The notes beneath the pieces were generated by a model. That model did no database searches, was not told the origin of the DNA, and saw nothing but the letters and a program-made list of their open reading frames with translations. A stretch of 64,000 bases of DNA, from NCBI RefSeq assembly GCF_007993755.1, contig NZ_CP042467.1:496001-560000 (forward strand). The letters run 5' to 3'. Both the position numbers and the translations under genes were made by a program. Below, in pieces: positions 62,615-64,000 of this stretch (the stretch's first letter is position 1; the number at the start of each line of letters is the position of its first letter). The stretch comes from Microvenator marinus. Its GTDB lineage: Bacteria > Myxococcota_A > Bradymonadia > Bradymonadales > Bradymonadaceae.

Positions 62615-64000
62615 CTAACCGACGCGGTGGAACTTAATCAGATTAGTCTCTGCGTGCGGGCGCACAGGCGAGCCCATCACCACGATCACTTCGTCGCCAG
62701 TCGTCACTTCGTGATTCTGTTTGAGAACCTCTTCAATTCGCTGAATCGCGTTTTCCGATGTGTACTGCTGGTCGCCGTCCGTGTCCGCTGAGAGATCGAG
62801 CTCGATATGGTGCGGTGCGACTCCCCAGTAAAGAGCCATTTGACGGGCGAGCTTCTCATCAGGCGTACACGCGAAGATTGGCTTGTTAGGCCTGTAGGTC
62901 ATCAAAAGTCGAGCAGTAGACCCCGTGAGCGTAAGCACGACGATCCCTTTGACGTCCAGTTCGTGCGCAGCGACCGCGGCGGAGCGTGCCACAGCAGCTG
63001 GGAACGTCTTCAAGTGCTCCGATGCGTCGAGTTCGAGTTTCGCGTGCCCGTGGGACTCAACTTCGTTGATGATATCAGCCATCATGCGTACCGACTGAAC
63101 TGGATACTTGCCTGACGCGGTCTCGCCGGAAAGCATGACAGCGTCGGTCCCATCGAGAACGGCGTTCGCAACGTCTGAAGCTTCAGCACGGGTGGGTCTG
63201 GAGTTTTCCGTCATCGATTCGAGCATCTGCGTCGCTGTGATGGATATCCTACCCATTGAATTCGCAATCCGAATCGCGCGTTTCTGAATGATCGGCACCT
63301 TTTGAGGAGGAAGCTCAACGCCCAAGTCCCCGCGAGCGACCATGATCCCATCCGAAACCGAAATGATGTCCTCGAGAACATCGATCGCTTGAGGTTTCTC
63401 GATCTTTGAAATGATCTTCGGGTGCCGCTTCTCCGGCATCCGGGCCCGGAGTTGGTGAATGTCGAGCGGCGACCTCACAAAACTCAGAGCTACAAAGTCG
63501 ACTCCAAGGTCGAGACCAAAGCTCAAGTCCTCTTCGTCCTTTGGCGTCAAACTGGGCGCCGAGACGGCTGCACCAGGAATGTTGATGCCCTTATTGTTCT
63601 TGAGCGTTCCACCGATCTCTACGACACAATGGACTTCGGGTCCGTGAACACCGGCGACACGGAGTTGGAGCAGACCGTCATCAAGCAGGAGAATATCACC
63701 CGCTTTGACATCCCGATGGAGCTCTTTGTATGTGGTCGAGACGCGTTCCTGGTTCCCGACGAAATCGTCCACTGAGATTGTGAAATCAGCGCCATCAACG
63801 AGCTCGATCTGCCCCTCCTCAAACTTGCCAACGCGGATTTTAGGCCCCTGCAAGTCTTGAAGAATCGCCACGGGTTTTCTGAGTTCCGCCGAAATCCTGC
63901 GAATATCTTCAAATACGCGAGCGTGGATATCGTGGGTTCCGTGCGAGAAATTCAGGCGAGCGACATTCATACCAGCCAAAATCAGCTCCGCGATCATGTC
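62615..64000 (-). CDS. pyk: Pyruvate kinase (N-terminus beyond the window)
   Basis: Pyruvate kinase makes pyruvate and ATP from phosphoenolpyruvate and ADP. The visible part (about 460 residues) includes G-M-N-V-A-R-L-N-F-S-H-G-T, the substrate-binding I-M-V-A-R-G-D-L-G-V-E-L region, T-Q-M-L-E-S-M, and the C-terminal domain to the stop at 62615. The expected N-terminal ~20 residues are missing because the gene runs off the right edge; the first in-frame ATG at 63997 is internal to the family alignment. The tail is normal. It is convergent with the cysteine-rich lipoprotein. Confidence 0.95.
   Translation of the reverse strand, partial: DMIAELILAGMNVARLNFSHGTHDIHARVFEDIRRISAELRKPVAILQDLQGPKIRVGKFEEGQIELVDGADFTISVDDFVGNQERVSTTYKELHRDVKAGDILLLDDGLLQLRVAGVHGPEVHCVVEIGGTLKNNKGINIPGAAVSAPSLTPKDEEDLSFGLDLGVDFVALSFVRSPLDIHQLRARMPEKRHPKIISKIEKPQAIDVLEDIISVSDGIMVARGDLGVELPPQKVPIIQKRAIRIANSMGRISITATQMLESMTENSRPTRAEASDVANAVLDGTDAVMLSGETASGKYPVQSVRMMADIINEVESHGHAKLELDASEHLKTFPAAVARSAAVAAHELDVKGIVVLTLTGSTARLLMTYRPNKPIFACTPDEKLARQMALYWGVAPHHIELDLSADTDGDQQYTSENAIQRIEEVLKQNHEVTTGDEVIVVMGSPVRPHAETNLIKFHRVG

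Overview
The window is a dense bacterial chromosome segment with no mobile element, phage gene or CRISPR array that I can see. Several features suggest a deltaproteobacterium of the Myxococcota/Bradymonadales type. These are many short-signal lipoproteins, MopE-like cysteine/aspartate-rich surface proteins, an RCC1-repeat lipoprotein, a TPR protein fused to a sigma54 activator, Hanks-type kinase and PP2C signalling, and HEAT and TPR proteins. The placement is inference from gene content only; no 16S rRNA gene is present. Base composition looks moderately GC-rich except for an AT-richer patch around 36.2-39.0 kb.

Layout. 0.2-2.7 kb: two lipoproteins, the first ending in an intrinsic terminator. 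2.7-7.6 kb: PP2C phosphatase, DprA, a class V aminotransferase, PurA and a small acidic protein, the last three linked by 4-base start/stop overlaps. 7.6-12.8 kb: a lipoprotein, a large TPR/sigma54-activator protein and another lipoprotein. 12.8-16.4 kb (minus): a four-gene beta-oxidation type operon (3-hydroxyacyl-CoA dehydrogenase, enoyl-CoA hydratase, acyl-CoA dehydrogenase, and a short acyl-CoA dehydrogenase-like partner without the catalytic glutamate). 16.5-18.5 kb: a tail-anchored Ser/Thr kinase converging on a small membrane protein. 18.6-24.8 kb: a complete oppABCDF-type operon behind a strong sigma70-like promoter; its OppC permease carries an EF-hand insertion. 24.75-28.0 kb (minus): purM followed by an ABC-2 type exporter. 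28.0-31.4 kb: two glycosyltransferase-like proteins, a Crp-like protein and FolC. 31.4-33.8 kb (minus): a free-standing sigma70 region 1.1 protein and a lipoprotein paralogous to the one at 0.9 kb. 34-38 kb: a CpoB-like TPR lipoprotein, a LysM protein and the RCC1 lipoprotein. 38-39 kb: a J-domain/TPR protein and tRNA-Met. 39-49 kb: a transpeptidase-only penicillin-binding protein, an ABC-F ATPase, a PEGA protein, a PHA-system small protein with a HEAT protein, an AMIN-like protein, a predicted outer-membrane protein and a J-like/TPR protein. 49.4-57.2 kb: the conserved queA-tgt-yajC-secD-secF block followed by recJ. 57-64 kb: a UvrA-family ATPase, three envelope proteins and the 3' part of a pyruvate kinase gene that runs off the right edge.

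How the genes may work together. The best functional units are the Opp peptide importer, the short-chain acyl-CoA operon (possibly with the PHA-system protein, in polyester or butyrate metabolism), queuosine synthesis together with the SecDF-YajC translocase accessory complex, and purine synthesis (purA and purM in separate operons). Several proteins resemble known families with a changed key element: an OppC with EF-hands, an OppB with a cysteine-bearing insertion, a bacterial enhancer-binding protein whose N-terminal NTPase-like region lacks a P-loop, a J domain with HID in place of HPD, a Crp-like protein with an atypical recognition helix, and sigma region 1.1 as a separate protein. The EF-hand-bearing peptide importer is the strongest candidate for an undescribed system here.
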